Origin: Leishmania infantum JPCM5
Lineage: Eukaryota; Euglenozoa; Kinetoplastea; Trypanosomatida; Trypanosomatidae
Length of the DNA stretch: 64,000 nt
Assembly (NCBI RefSeq): GCF_000002875.2
Contig: NC_009403.2
Location: forward strand, 289,001 to 353,000
Direction of reading: 5' to 3'
Within the stretch, counting starts at the first letter, position 1; every line of letters begins with the position of its first letter. Under the pieces are notes generated by a model, which was not told the origin of the DNA, made no database searches, and saw nothing but the letters and a program-made list of their open reading frames with translations. Below are positions 49,745-61,095 of this stretch, one piece after another. Position numbers and translations under genes: made by a program.

Positions 49745-51970
49745 ATGTCCGAGGTGTTAAAGCTGGAAAAGACGCTGCGGAAGCAGACGACGTCCGACGA
49801 CGTGCAAGCTTCCAAAATCGCCTCCACGGCGGAACGCATCTTGTCCTTGCAGCCGAACCACGTGTACGCGATGCAGTGCAAGTCTGTCGCCCTGCTCCAC
49901 AGCGGGCGGTTCGCTGCTGCGCTGAGCGTGCTAGAAAACCTCCAGCTCGAGGCAACGCCCTTCAAAAACAGCGCGACCTTCCACCTGCACAAGGCCTACT
50001 GCCATTACCGTCTCATGCAATACACTGAGGCCAGGGCGGAGCTGCAAGAGCGGCAGCAAAGGGGGCCCATGTCCGCGGCGGCCCGCCACCTGCTGGCCCA
50101 GATCCACTACAACCTCGAGGAGTACGCCGAGGCGGCCGCCATGTACGCGGAACTCGTAGCCGACGGTGCCTACCGCGACGACGTGGAGAAACAGGAGCTG
50201 CTCACCAACTACACGGCCTCTCTATCCGCCTGTGCGCCGGAGAAGGTTGCGGCGGTGGTGCGTGATGAGGCGGACGAGAAGACACCTGACCTGCTCTTTA
50301 ATCTTGCCACCGCTCAGGTGGAGGCGCAAAACTACGAGGCCGCGCAGGCCACTCTACTCCAAGCAGAGCAACTGTGCGCTGCCATCTTCCCGAAGAGCAA
50401 GCTGCGCTCTCTGAAGGATGCGCTTGCTGCTAGCAGTGAGGTGCTGCAGGCACAGCTCGGCGTCCAGCTCGGGGCACCGACGAGCATCGGTGGTAGCAGC
50501 TCTATCGCCACCTCACCGGAGCGCTGTTTCTTCAACGAGGTGTGCAGCAACTGGGTGCAGCAGGCGTACATTGCCTTCATGCGGCACCGCGAAGATGACG
50601 CGCGACGCATTGTTGATCTGATCCTCACGTACAAGCCGAGCTCCGCCGTCACGAGCGCCGTCGCCGGCATTCTGTATACGGCCCTGCAGCGCAGCGCGGA
50701 CTTCTTCGACTCACACCGCAAGCTCAAGGCGGCCCAGCACGTCAAGGTGTTGCCGCGCCTCACATCGAAGCAGCTCATCGCCGTTCAGTACAACACGGCC
50801 CTGCTGCAGCTGAGCGCCGGCGCCCTCGACCGTTGCACCCGCACAGTAGAGCAGATGGAGAAGGCGCACCCGAACAACGAGCTGACGCACTCGCTGCGTC
50901 TCGTGCTGGCCGTGCGCGAGCTCAAGAAGAAGAAGTCCCTGCCAGCGAGCTCGCCGTCGTCGGCCTCGAGGCCCACGAGGACCGCGACGGACAGCGCGCG
51001 TGACGTACAGGAGTGCGTGCGCAACTACGAAGCGGAGGCTACGCGGCACCAGGGTGCTGGGAGCTCGGAGGCCGGAAACCGGAAGCGCCATCGCTTCCTG
51101 CAGCTCATCACTGCCCAGCTCTTCCTCGAACAGGGCGACCTGGCGCACGCCGTGGAGACGCTGAAAGCGCTGGAGGGCTCCACAGTGGCGCGGCGTCCGA
51201 CGACGGTGATGACGATGGCCGCCTGGGAGGCGCAGATTGGCGACGTCGACGCTGCCATGGCGCTGCTGCGCGAGCGGCTCACTGCCACGACTTGTGGCTA
51301 CTCTATCGCTGTAAAGAAGGCAGTATTGCTCTGGGCCGTCCAGGACCTCGCCATGGCTCGCGGCCACTACGCTGCTGTGGGGCAGCTGCTCAAAGCGGTG
51401 CAAGCTGCGGACGCAAGCCTGGAGAAGGACCGCGAGGTGACGGCGTTGCTGGTCATATGCCTCGCCGAAACGGACTTGGCTGCGGCGAAGCGCGTCATCG
51501 CCACCCTCGACGCGGACGCCGCGGCGGCGCTGAGCGGCGCTGGCAGCAACAGTCACACCGCCCCGTCGGATAAGCAGATCGAGGCGCTGGTGCGCGGGAA
51601 TCCCGGCGCCGCCGCCATGAGCGAACTGGGGTATCGTCGCGTGACGGTGGTGGATCAGGAGGGCGCTGCCGCTGATGGAGGCCGCGCCGCCAGTGGTGCT
51701 GGTCTGCCGCAGCGCCGTCGCCGCGCCATGCGTCGCCCTGCGAAGAACATGGATGGCAAGCCAGACCCTGAGCGCTGGATCCCGATGTCGTTGCGCTCCT
51801 ACATCAAGGATCTGCCGGAGCGACGCAAGAAGGAGCTGAGGCGGCTGCGCGCCTTCGACCAGGAGCAGAAGCGCCGTGCCGCAGCAGCGGCAAGCCACAA
51901 GCAGAAGAAGGACGAGCAACTGCAGCGGCAACATGTGGCAGAGGCCTCCCCCGTCGCCTCAGCTGCGTAA
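49745..51970 (+). CDS. SRP72: Signal recognition particle subunit SRP72
   Basis: SRP72 pairs with SRP68 on SRP RNA and supports targeting of secretory proteins to the ER. The 741-residue protein has TPR-type helical repeats over about residues 1-300 (for example ILSLQPNHVYAMQCKSVALL and LLAQIHYNLEEYAEAAAMYA). A further helical region reaches about 620. The C-terminal RNA-binding motif PDPERWIPMSLRSY is at 673-686, followed by a Lys/Arg-rich tail. This motif is the diagnostic part of the family. The length is slightly above the 640-670 typical elsewhere. The ATG at 49745 is the first in frame. Confidence 0.9.
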   Translation: MSEVLKLEKTLRKQTTSDDVQASKIASTAERILSLQPNHVYAMQCKSVALLHSGRFAAALSVLENLQLEATPFKNSATFHLHKAYCHYRLMQYTEARAELQERQQRGPMSAAARHLLAQIHYNLEEYAEAAAMYAELVADGAYRDDVEKQELLTNYTASLSACAPEKVAAVVRDEADEKTPDLLFNLATAQVEAQNYEAAQATLLQAEQLCAAIFPKSKLRSLKDALAASSEVLQAQLGVQLGAPTSIGGSSSIATSPERCFFNEVCSNWVQQAYIAFMRHREDDARRIVDLILTYKPSSAVTSAVAGILYTALQRSADFFDSHRKLKAAQHVKVLPRLTSKQLIAVQYNTALLQLSAGALDRCTRTVEQMEKAHPNNELTHSLRLVLAVRELKKKKSLPASSPSSASRPTRTATDSARDVQECVRNYEAEATRHQGAGSSEAGNRKRHRFLQLITAQLFLEQGDLAHAVETLKALEGSTVARRPTTVMTMAAWEAQIGDVDAAMALLRERLTATTCGYSIAVKKAVLLWAVQDLAMARGHYAAVGQLLKAVQAADASLEKDREVTALLVICLAETDLAAAKRVIATLDADAAAALSGAGSNSHTAPSDKQIEALVRGNPGAAAMSELGYRRVTVVDQEGAAADGGRAASGAGLPQRRRRAMRRPAKNMDGKPDPERWIPMSLRSYIKDLPERRKKELRRLRAFDQEQKRRAAAAASHKQKKDEQLQRQHVAEASPVASAA

Positions 51971-52820
51971 AACGGCGATGGGCTTCGCGCGTGGTGACTT
52001 TCTGTCTGGTAATGTTGCCGACGGCCTGTCTTATCTGTAATGGATCTCTCGTGTGGCCATTTATAATGCTGTCATGGCTCACTGTTTCTGTCCTGCGCCT
52101 CCCGCTTGCGCAGCTCACACAGCGGAGCTAGGTACAGTGTGTTCCCTGTGCTGGCACACTGCCGAAGTCGTTTTCCTTGGCTGTTGTCTATGAATGTGTG
52201 TGTGTGTGTGTGTCTCCCGCCCCACCGCCATCATCACGACCACGATTGTGAGTGGATTGCACGAGGTCAAACTGCCAAAAACCGATCAAAGAGCTCCTGT
52301 GGAGTAGTCTCTTGCCCCTCTCTCGCTCGGGTGCAACACTTCTTTTCGGTGACGGCACACTCAGGGGGAGTGCCGTTGGAGGTGAAGGATATGTAGGCTG
52401 TGTGTGTGTGTGTGTGTGTAGTGTATATAGCTTCTCATTGGAGGGAGACGCACCCCTCCCCCTCCCCCTTCTCCAGCCTTCTCGATCTGTCTTCTCCGCG
52501 CTGACGACTGCTGCGCGCACCACAACCCTCACGTATGTGTACGTGTACGCGTGCCCCCGCGAAGGTTCTCGATTTGGTTCACACACACACACGTGCACAA
52601 TACAAACACACGTAAGCACACATCGCTCCCCACCCCTGCCCCCTTCCCCCTTACGTTTGCCATCCCTGCTCGGGTGTGTGCTGCATTGTTTCTCCCCTCC
52701 CCTCCCCCCAAAAAAAAAACACACGCCAACTGCAGCACGCACAGAGTTACCGGCCGCGCTCATCCGCTCTCCGGAAAGTGGCCGCTCATCGACGAAGCTG
52801 ATAAACGAAGTGCAGCCACA
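51971..52820. other. Spacer SRP72-ABCF2
   Basis: UTR and intergenic DNA with GT runs near 52196-52213 and 52400-52418, a CA run near 52579-52590, and a C-then-A homopolymer pair just before the ABCF2 splice acceptor. No gene seen. Confidence 0.6.
52691..52735 (+). promoter_or_regulatory. Probable spliced-leader acceptor for ABCF2
   Basis: A C/T tract (52691-52709) followed by a run of A and then CTGCAG gives an AG at 52734-52735, 86 nt before the ATG. Confidence 0.5.
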
Positions 52821-54659
52821 ATGGGAAAGCCAAAGTACCTCAAAAAGAAGCAGGCCGCCGCCGCCGCAGGCTCCGAGGAAGGCGCGGACAAGGACGTGGG
52901 TGACAACACTGAGAGCACAAACGGTTCGCCGACGACGGCGAACGCGCTTGGCAAGAAGTCGGAAGCGGCCAAGGAGGAGCCGCACAGCTCCGGAGCCATG
53001 GTTTCCTTTGCCAACCCCGTCTACCGCCAAGGCGTGAACGACATACTCGTCGAGAAGCTTGACATCAGCTATCAGGGCAACGCCATCCTGGAGAACGCGA
53101 CGCTCAACCTCGTGAGCGGGCACCGCTACGGCCTCGTGGGCCCAAACGGGTGCGGCAAATCGACGTTGCTGCGCGTGCTGGGCTGCCATGAGATTCCCTT
53201 CCCGTCGCACGTGGACCGCTACTACGTTTCCCAAGAGGTGGAGGCCTCCGACATGTCCGCGCTGGACGCCGTGCTCGCCGTCGACAAGGAGCGCGAGAAA
53301 CTCGAGTCGGAGATGGAGGATCTGGCGCTCGGTGACCAGGAGGACCCGCACGTGCTGAGCCGTCTGGATGACATCTACAAGCGTCTCGACGAGCTCGACG
53401 CCGACACGGCGGCCGCGCGCGCTGGCAAGATTTTGTTCGGTCTCGGCTTTACGAAGGAGATGCAGCGGCGCCCGACGAAGGCGTTCTCCGGCGGTTGGCG
53501 TATGCGCATCTCGCTGGCGCAGGCGCTGTTCATCAACCCCACCGTGCTACTGCTGGATGAGCCGACGAACCACCTAGATATCGAGGCCGTTGTGTGGCTC
53601 GAGAACTACCTCAGCAAGTTCAAGAAGACGCTCTTCATGGTGTCACACTCGCAAGACTTCATGAACAACGTCTGCACGGACATCTGCCACATGCACCTGA
53701 AGAAGCTTAACTGCTACGACGGCAACTACGACCAGTATTGCATCACCCGGGAAGAGAAGGAAAGCAACCAGATGAAGAAGTACCAATGGGAGCAGAACCA
53801 GATCAAGAACATGAAGGATTACATTGCTCGCTTCGGTCACGGTAGTGCCAAGCTCGCCCGTCAGGCGCAGTCCAAGGAGAAGACGCTGGCGAAGATGACC
53901 CGCGGCGGTCTCACGGACGCGGTCGTCAAGGACAGCCGCATCAACTTCGAGTTCCCGTGCGCCGGCCCGCTGCCACCGCCGATGCTGCAATTCCGAGAGG
54001 TCTCCTTCAACTACCCGGGTCGCCCGTCCCTCTTCACGAACCTCGATCTCGGCGTCAACATGGATTCCCGCATATGTCTCGTTGGCCCCAACGGTGCTGG
54101 TAAGACGACTCTGACGAAGCTCATGTGCCGCGAGCTGGAGCCGACCGCCGGGTACGTAGCGAAGAACGCGCACTGCGTCATGGCCCGCTTCCACCAGCAC
54201 TTTGTGGACCAAATCAACATGGATCTGACGCCGCTGGAGTGGATGTCGCAGGAATACCCGGAGGTGACGCAGCCGCCGATTTTGCGCAGTGCCCTGGGCC
54301 GCTTTGGCGTGTCTGGCAAAGCGCAGATGACGCCGATGAAGACGCTCTCGGACGGGCAGAAGTCGCGTGTGGTGTTCGCGTGGATGGCATACAAGCGCCC
54401 GCACTTTATGATTCTCGATGAGCCGACGAACCACCTGGACATCGAGTCCATCGACGCCCTCGCCGACGCCATCAACAGCTTCGAGGGTGCCGTCGTGGTC
54501 GTCTCGCACGACCTGCGGCTCCTGGCGCAGATCGCCGATGAAATCTGGATCGTTGAGAAGGGCGAAGCAAAGCGCTTTAATGGCGACATTGCCGACTACA
54601 AGGAGCACGTGCAAAATGAGGTGAGCCGCATGATGCAGAGCTACGCGGCCTCGCTGTAA
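52821..54659 (+). CDS. ABCF2: ABCF2/ARB1-type ribosome-associated ATPase
   Basis: This soluble ABC protein has two nucleotide-binding domains and no membrane segment, acting in ribosome biogenesis or translation like yeast Arb1. It has 612 residues. Domain 1 has Walker A GPNGCGKST at 107-115, signature FSGGW at 222-226, and Walker B with LLLDEPTNHLD. Domain 2 has GPNGAGKTT at 422-430, signature LSDGQ at 509-513, and MILDEPTNHLD. The signature LSDGQ-KSRVVFAW is typical of ABCF2. The N-terminus is lysine- and alanine-rich and probably disordered. All catalytic motifs are intact. The ATG is the first in frame. Confidence 0.93.
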   Translation: MGKPKYLKKKQAAAAAGSEEGADKDVGDNTESTNGSPTTANALGKKSEAAKEEPHSSGAMVSFANPVYRQGVNDILVEKLDISYQGNAILENATLNLVSGHRYGLVGPNGCGKSTLLRVLGCHEIPFPSHVDRYYVSQEVEASDMSALDAVLAVDKEREKLESEMEDLALGDQEDPHVLSRLDDIYKRLDELDADTAAARAGKILFGLGFTKEMQRRPTKAFSGGWRMRISLAQALFINPTVLLLDEPTNHLDIEAVVWLENYLSKFKKTLFMVSHSQDFMNNVCTDICHMHLKKLNCYDGNYDQYCITREEKESNQMKKYQWEQNQIKNMKDYIARFGHGSAKLARQAQSKEKTLAKMTRGGLTDAVVKDSRINFEFPCAGPLPPPMLQFREVSFNYPGRPSLFTNLDLGVNMDSRICLVGPNGAGKTTLTKLMCRELEPTAGYVAKNAHCVMARFHQHFVDQINMDLTPLEWMSQEYPEVTQPPILRSALGRFGVSGKAQMTPMKTLSDGQKSRVVFAWMAYKRPHFMILDEPTNHLDIESIDALADAINSFEGAVVVVSHDLRLLAQIADEIWIVEKGEAKRFNGDIADYKEHVQNEVSRMMQSYAASL

Positions 54660-57415
54660 CGACAAGGGCAGCGCGAAACGAAGGCGGCACCGCGCACTCA
54701 CGAGGACGCGGTGCAGTTTCTGGTGTGCTGTCTTCGCCGCCCTTCTCTTTTTGCCATCACGAGCCGGGTACGGCGGGGAGGAGAGAGGCAGGAGAAGGCG
54801 CCGCGTGTCGCGTGAAGCGCGGTGCGCTGAGTCTGTCGATTCCCTTGTTTCTTTCTCGCACGCGCGCAACAAACCGTGAGCCACCGCGCCAAGGAGGAGG
54901 GCGAGGCTCTTTTTGCCCCTTTGCCGGGATACCCTTCCTTTCTCGCCAGCCCTGTACTTGAGGAGGGGTGGGGCGCAGAGGCCAAGTTCACGGTAACTTG
55001 TCGTGTGAGTCGCCTAAAAGGTTGGCGCAGTGTAGCAAGGCTGGGCGCGGGTTTGGAAGAGGAGGGGGCTATGGAGCGAAGAGAAACCTGCTTTACCAGT
55101 GTTCCCGACGCACCTCAACGCCCCCTCTACCTTGCTTGCGCTCCGATGCGCCGCTCGCCCAGCGCACTCCCTCTTGCCCGTGCCACGCGACAAGCTTTAT
55201 AACTCTTCTTCTGTGTCCGTCTCGCTCGCTCGCTCTCTATTCATTGTCTCCACTCAACTACCGCCTTCCTCGAGGTGATGGTGCGCGTGCGTCTTTGTTG
55301 CGTAACGAAACAGCGCCGTTGTCGCGCTCCTTTTCTTGTGTGTGTGTGCTCCGAGAAGGGTGGGAGGGGGGGAGAAAGAGCGGAGTAGTCTAGGAAGGAG
55401 GGCACATTGTGCGCGTGTCGAAGTGCATAACGGGTGGCAGGAAGAGCAGTGAGGATGGGCAGCCAAAAAGATGATAAGTCCTACCTCCCTCTCCCTGTTT
55501 CACGGCGACACGCTGGGGAGGGGGGAAGGGGGCACAGGGAGGCAATGCGCGGTGTGCTGTAACCAGAGAATGCCCTCACACTCTTTCGTCTTATCGCATG
55601 CTCGGCAGCGGTGTCGTGCGAAGGGTGTGGTGGGGTCGGGGTGCATCCGTGCGCGTCGATTGTTTTTCAATTCTTTGGAAACCAAAGGGCGCTCTTCGCC
55701 TGACATGTTTGGAGCTTCGTCGCCCGCTCCCCCCCTCCACCACCCCTCTCTCGCCCCTCCCCTTCACGAGCGAGGGACTGCTCTTCTCGCAAAGGGGAGG
55801 GAAGGGGGGAGGTGGATATCCCTGTCACCGTTGTTGTTTTCGTTTTGGTTGTGACGTTTCTTGTTTGCTGTTGTGTATTTGTATGTGACTCGTTATGTTA
55901 AGTGCTCGTTCCCTCTGTGTGTGTGTGTGTGTGTTTTCTCTCCTGTTGTCCGCCCCCTCCTTCACCACCATCACGCCGACCCCCGCGTGCCACGTGCACC
56001 TCCGGTGTTTCAGTGAACACAAGCACGAAGAGAAAGAAGAGAAACACCTGCGCGTGTGCTTGCGGCTCCTGGTCGTCGTCTCTACGAGAATGTATCGTGT
56101 ACTCGTGCGAGCGTGGTGTTGGATGGAGAGGATTTGAAGAACAAGGTGTCGAGATGTTGTGTGACATCCACGCCTTTTAGTGCGTTCCTCCCCCCCCCCA
56201 TTCCTTCTTCCCTCCTTTCCTACCCGACAGCCTCGCTTCGCGACAGCGACGAGAGAGACGCCAAGATATGACGGTGCACGCAGCATGTCCCGAAGCGAAG
56301 GCGACACCATCTAAGGACGCGTGAAACGACTAAGCATACCAGAACGTAAGATTGCATGCAAACGCATTGTGCGCCGCGCCATTGGAGTTCAGGCGACACA
56401 CACATGCGGCGGGGGGGGGACAACGGCGTAGCGTTCGACAAACGCGAAAAACGGCGCTGCATCCCCTTTGTTTTTCGGGGACCGCCGTCGACTTTCAGCG
56501 CGGAGCTGAAGAGGAAGGAAGAAGACGGCCTCTCCGGAATGGGTGCGTGTGCGCTGCCATTGTGTGTGTCCCGTAGGATGCTGTTGTTGTTGCTCACAGC
56601 CGCACCCTCTCCCTTCTCTTCGCGTCGCTTCGCCACCCCACCCCCTCTGCTCTTCACTGACGCATAGGGGTACATCTGTGCAGGAGGCACGCACAATGGT
56701 GCGCTGACGGCCTCCGTTGCGTATTCGGCGACTCTCCGGCTCTCATGTCCCTCCCTTTTGTGATCGCTGTCCCTCCTCTCCTGCTTCTCCGTTGACTCAG
56801 CGCGTGACTGAGTACATATAGGTGCACATCCTTCCGATATATAGGCATTGAAGGCGCGCGCCGTGCTTAAATTTCGCGGCGGCGGTGCTTGGCCCTAGTC
56901 CGTCGCCCACTTCTATCTTGTTGGTGTGCATGCCCGCCGACGAATTCAACTTGGTCGTCAATCACCAGGACCATCCACCACCCTCCCCCCCCCCACAGAC
57001 ACGCGCACACGGCGCCCTTGCGCTTCTTATTCCACACCCCTTCCCCTTGCCCTTTTTGCCCCTCCTCTCCCCCTTGCAGCGGAGGTTTGGGTTCAAGTCC
57101 TTCCCACCCCACCCATCACACGCACAGATTGGCACACAGCGAGTCAAGGAGAACCGAGAAGGAAGAAACAACACGCCAAAAGAGGGTAACCATCGCAGCA
57201 CGAGTACGGGCGCATACGCTCACACGGTCCTCACCCCCTCGTGCCGAGGGTTCAGCGCCTCCCTCTCTGGCTCTCTGCTTTTCATCTTGCGGTGCATATT
57301 GCGTGCGCGTGTGTGTGTGTGCCTTGTCGCGGGACGCTTCGCCGCTCTCCGTTTTTTGCCGTCCGCGCTTCCACTGACTCTCCCCTCCCTCTTTGCCTTT
57401 GCCTTCACGGAAGCC
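54660..57415. other. Spacer ABCF2-VPS53
   Basis: 2.75 kb without a convincing gene. It has G-rich and C-rich tracts, a GT run near 55916-55933 and pyrimidine tracts before VPS53. In-frame with VPS53 there is an ATG at 56930, but the intervening sequence is proline/serine-rich simple sequence and looks like leader. Confidence 0.5.
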
Positions 57416-60025
57416 ATGCCTGTCCACTACAGCGAAGCTGTGGAGCGGGCCATGGCGGAGGTGTGCCCGCCGCGCGACGCATTGGACGCCGCCGACTTTG
57501 ACCCTGTAGTCTACCTGAACAGTCGCTTCCCTGACGAGGCAAGTCTCGGGGCGCTGCCAGCCTTTCTCGATGAGGCGAACGAGCGCCTCCGCAAGACGGA
57601 GAATCAGCTGCTGAAGGCGGTGGAGCAGCAGGCGAGCAACGCGACGAGCGCGGAGAGCGACCTCAAGGGCGCCAAGGAGGCGGTGGCGCAGCTTTACGTG
57701 CGTGTGTCGGAAATCAGGACGCAAGCGTCCGACAGCGAGGAAATAGTGAAGGACCTGTGCCAGAACATCCGCGAGCTCGATGTGGCCAAGACAAACCTCA
57801 CGTCCAGCATCAACACGCTGCGCTCTGTGCAGCTGTGGATGCTGCAACTGCAGGTACTCTCTTCGTCTTTTGAAAAGCGCCGCTTCTCACAAGCGCGTGA
57901 TGCCTTGCAGGAGTCTCTAAAGTACTCTGCCATGTTCGCGAAGATGAAGGACATCCCGAAAGTGAAGGAGCTCAACGACAAGCAGACCCAGCTGTGCCGG
58001 CAGGCGGAGTACTACATTCGCAACACCGTCTTTGGTGAAGTGAACTTGGAAGCGATGGACGATAGTCGGATGGCTGAAGCGTGCGCCGTAGTGGACCTCA
58101 TGGAGGAGGAGAGCAAGAAGAAGCTGCGAGATCGCTTCATCGACAAGCTCCTCGAGTGCTACTCGCTGCGCTTCAAACGCGGCACCGACGAAGCCAAGCT
58201 GGAGCGGACGGAGCGGCGCTACGTGTTCCTGCGCGGGCTGCTGGAGCGCTACGACAGCGTCTTCAAGAACGTCTTCCCGCGGCACTGGTGCGTGCCGCAG
58301 GAGCTGTGTGTAACTTTTTGCCTGCACACAAAGCAGGAGCTCGACTACGCGCTGCGCGAGGCCGCCAACAAGATCGACGTGGTCGTGCTCACATATGTCA
58401 TTCAAAAGACGATCGACATCGAGCGCGACCTCACCCAGATGATGACGTGGAAGGACGAGTTTGCCATCAAGCGGAAACTGCCGGTGTACAAGTACAACGG
58501 CATGATCCTCTCCGCCTTCAAGGCGCACATGGGACTCCTCGTGCAAAACGAGGACCGGCTCATGCGGGAGGCCCTGGCGCAGCCGCTTATCGGCAGCGGC
58601 GACTCGCTGTGCCCCGGCTGGAACAGCATCGACGAGGAGACGCGCAGCGGCACCTACCTTCCTATCGCTGAGGACATCTTCGTCTTCATCAAGGAGAGTC
58701 TTAAGCGGGCGCTGCGCATCGCGCAGCAGGATGTCCTCCTCGAGATGGCCGAGGTGTGGCGTCGCCATCTTATCGAACTCGCGCAAGCGGTGAGCGCGCT
58801 CTTGCCCAACCCGGCCGCCAGCCCCCTCGAGCGGCGACGTGCCTGCATCATCTTGAACACGGCTGACCTATGCCAGTCCACGAGTCAAGACCTGGGCGAT
58901 GAGGTGTGCGCGCGCAGCGAGGCGCCGCCGCGCGAGGTGGCGTTCGACCAGGTGAAAGAGGCCTTCTCCACCGTCTACACAAAGTCGATTCAGTCGATTC
59001 TGCAGGGGCTTGAGCTGCAGCTGGCGCCCATGCTCGTGGACTACGGCAACGGCGGGTTTCTCCCCAAAAAGGGCACGGCTGCCCACGGCGCCAACGGTGG
59101 TGGCGCGGCGGATGAGTCAAAGCTGGTGCGCGACATCACGGCAACGGTACACGACGCATTCTTGAGCTGCGCTGCCGTGATGCCGCCGACAGCGCTGCGC
59201 TTTCTTCTGGACAAGATGGCAGCAACGTTCATTCCAGAGTACGGCAACACGCTCTACCGTCTGCGCAGGCTGCCGGATGATGGCATCAGCTGCATGCGTG
59301 TCGACGCGGCAGCGCTGGAGAAGACATTCTTGCAGCTGCCCAACTACAACGATCCTGCTCGCTTTCCCGCGTCGGCGCTGACGGGGTACGTGCGCCTGGT
59401 GCGCAAGGAGTTTGACCAACTGAATCGTGCGCTGAAGGTGCTGCAGGTCGACGCGCGCACCGACGCCTTCATCGAGGTCTACTACGAAGTGGTTCTGCCG
59501 GAGAATCGCTCGATCCACAACTTTGTCCGCCTGGTCGAGCTTAAGGGACTGCGGCGCGAGGATGTGCGGGCGTGGGTGGCCACCCTGTCGAAGCGTGGCG
59601 TCGTGGAGGCGACGAAGCGGGACTTCCAACGCGAGGCGTCGCTCGGGCTCTCCACTGGCGTGTCCTCCGGCGCCGCAGGGGGTGGCGCGTCCATCGCCAG
59701 CGGCGTTAGTCTGAACTTTGCAGCGCTCTTCACACGTGATGCATCCGCCTCGCTGGCGCCACCGCGACTCCCCAACGCGAGCTCGGCAGTGTTGCCAGCC
59801 ACCGGTGGTCATTTTTCCCTGTCCAACCTTGTCTCCACCATCGGCGGCGGTGGAATGAACGGCGCAGCAGCGAGCAGCGACGGCGCAGGTGGGACGGCCG
59901 CGACCGCCGAAGACGGTGCCGCGGAGGAGGAGAGGCTCGGGTCTATCTTTACCACAATGGCGCGCAGCACGGCCACCTCCATGAACTTCTTGAACAAGCT
60001 CAAGCGTGGTGACGGAAAGCAGTGA
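57416..60025 (+). CDS. VPS53: GARP/EARP tethering complex subunit VPS53
   Basis: VPS53 works with VPS51, VPS52 and VPS54 (GARP) or VPS50 (EARP) to tether endosome-derived vesicles at the trans-Golgi or recycling endosomes. The 869-residue protein has the N-terminal VPS53 pattern: DFDPVVYLNSRFPDEASLGAL at about 25-45, then a long coiled coil to about 130, including NIRELDVAKTNLTSSINTL. The all-helical body continues to about 745. The last 110 residues are Gly/Ala/Ser-rich and end with a short basic helix. Length is in the usual range. The ATG at 57416 is chosen because the conserved region begins just after it; an ATG at 56930 would add low-complexity sequence. Confidence 0.88.
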   Translation: MPVHYSEAVERAMAEVCPPRDALDAADFDPVVYLNSRFPDEASLGALPAFLDEANERLRKTENQLLKAVEQQASNATSAESDLKGAKEAVAQLYVRVSEIRTQASDSEEIVKDLCQNIRELDVAKTNLTSSINTLRSVQLWMLQLQVLSSSFEKRRFSQARDALQESLKYSAMFAKMKDIPKVKELNDKQTQLCRQAEYYIRNTVFGEVNLEAMDDSRMAEACAVVDLMEEESKKKLRDRFIDKLLECYSLRFKRGTDEAKLERTERRYVFLRGLLERYDSVFKNVFPRHWCVPQELCVTFCLHTKQELDYALREAANKIDVVVLTYVIQKTIDIERDLTQMMTWKDEFAIKRKLPVYKYNGMILSAFKAHMGLLVQNEDRLMREALAQPLIGSGDSLCPGWNSIDEETRSGTYLPIAEDIFVFIKESLKRALRIAQQDVLLEMAEVWRRHLIELAQAVSALLPNPAASPLERRRACIILNTADLCQSTSQDLGDEVCARSEAPPREVAFDQVKEAFSTVYTKSIQSILQGLELQLAPMLVDYGNGGFLPKKGTAAHGANGGGAADESKLVRDITATVHDAFLSCAAVMPPTALRFLLDKMAATFIPEYGNTLYRLRRLPDDGISCMRVDAAALEKTFLQLPNYNDPARFPASALTGYVRLVRKEFDQLNRALKVLQVDARTDAFIEVYYEVVLPENRSIHNFVRLVELKGLRREDVRAWVATLSKRGVVEATKRDFQREASLGLSTGVSSGAAGGGASIASGVSLNFAALFTRDASASLAPPRLPNASSAVLPATGGHFSLSNLVSTIGGGGMNGAAASSDGAGGTAATAEDGAAEEERLGSIFTTMARSTATSMNFLNKLKRGDGKQ

Positions 60026-61095
60026 CGCGGGCGGCATGAGGCGCGGCGTGCAACACTCCCTCGGTCGGCCACGACAGAGAAGTGACTGCACAGCCCACGC
60101 GGCGCTATTCACGTGGGCCGCATGACGCCAACGAGGCAATCACACCCTGGGCATGTGGCAGCGCGGGCTTTTCGAGTGTTTCCTTGTTTTCTTTGCCCTT
60201 TGTTTCCTCCTGTTGCGTTGTGACGTGCAGGCGCGGGTGGTGGACACGGTGCCGATGCACACCAGAAAAAGTCTACGTGTGGCGTGCCTGTCGTTCTTTG
60301 GCGCCCTTTTCCCGCGACGTGGGAGACTTGGCCGACGACGGGGTGAAGGAAACGAAACGACGGCGCACGCCGCACACACTCTGCTTCCTCTCTCTTGTCC
60401 CACAGCTGCACGCAAACGGTGGAAGTTTGGTTGCACGCTCTCTATATATCCTTGTCTAGACACGTCGTCGATGCACACCGGGGCTGTGCTTCGCTGGGAT
60501 TCAGTAAAGCGCGAGCTGCCGAGACAGCGAAGAAAAGGCCTCTGTCATGATTGCGGTACGAAAGGGAGCCCCACGGCCGCGTTCTGAACCGTTTCGTACC
60601 TATTCAGCATACATGAAAGCACTCAAGTTACCACAAACACACGCGCGCGCTTGAATACAAGACTATCATCATTACTAATGGCGCCAACGTACCCCGAGCC
60701 TCGTCTCCTACGCACTGAGCCTCCATGCATCTTTCATTCGCCTTGCTCTCTCCGTCCACACCGCCCCTTCTCTTGTTGCTCCACGACCCGCACGCGCACA
60801 TCCGCCAGCCTGCTCATTGGGATCCACTAACGACCAAGATACACAAAGCATGCAAGGCCACACACACATTTTATGCAACGCTGCTCCATAGCATTTTTCC
60901 GCCTCGCCCTCTTCTTGCCCTGCGCTTCGTTGTGAAAGCCCTACCTTTTCGTCCACCACCACCAACCCCGTCCGAACCCTGCATTCACACCTCCCTTGAC
61001 GATTTCCTTGCCCTTTTCCATCTCACCGAGTCGTTTTCTCCGCTTCCTCTTCTTCCTTCCACCCCACCTCCACCCACACACAGCTCTCCGACATC
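60026..61095. other. Spacer VPS53-ATG8-like array
   Basis: UTR and intergenic DNA, ending in pyrimidine-rich sequence. I see no gene or notable repeat. Confidence 0.6.
61032..61083 (+). promoter_or_regulatory. Probable spliced-leader acceptor for ATG8-like copy 1
   Basis: A long C/T tract is followed by CACACACAG, with AG at 61082-61083, 12 nt before the ATG. Confidence 0.5.

Noticed and set aside
53643..54884. 413-codon minus-strand frame over ABCF2
   Set aside because: Antisense shadow of a clear, motif-complete gene.
56930..57415. Upstream in-frame ATG for VPS53
   Set aside because: It would add 162 low-complexity residues, including a pyrimidine-tract translation; homology starts after 57416.
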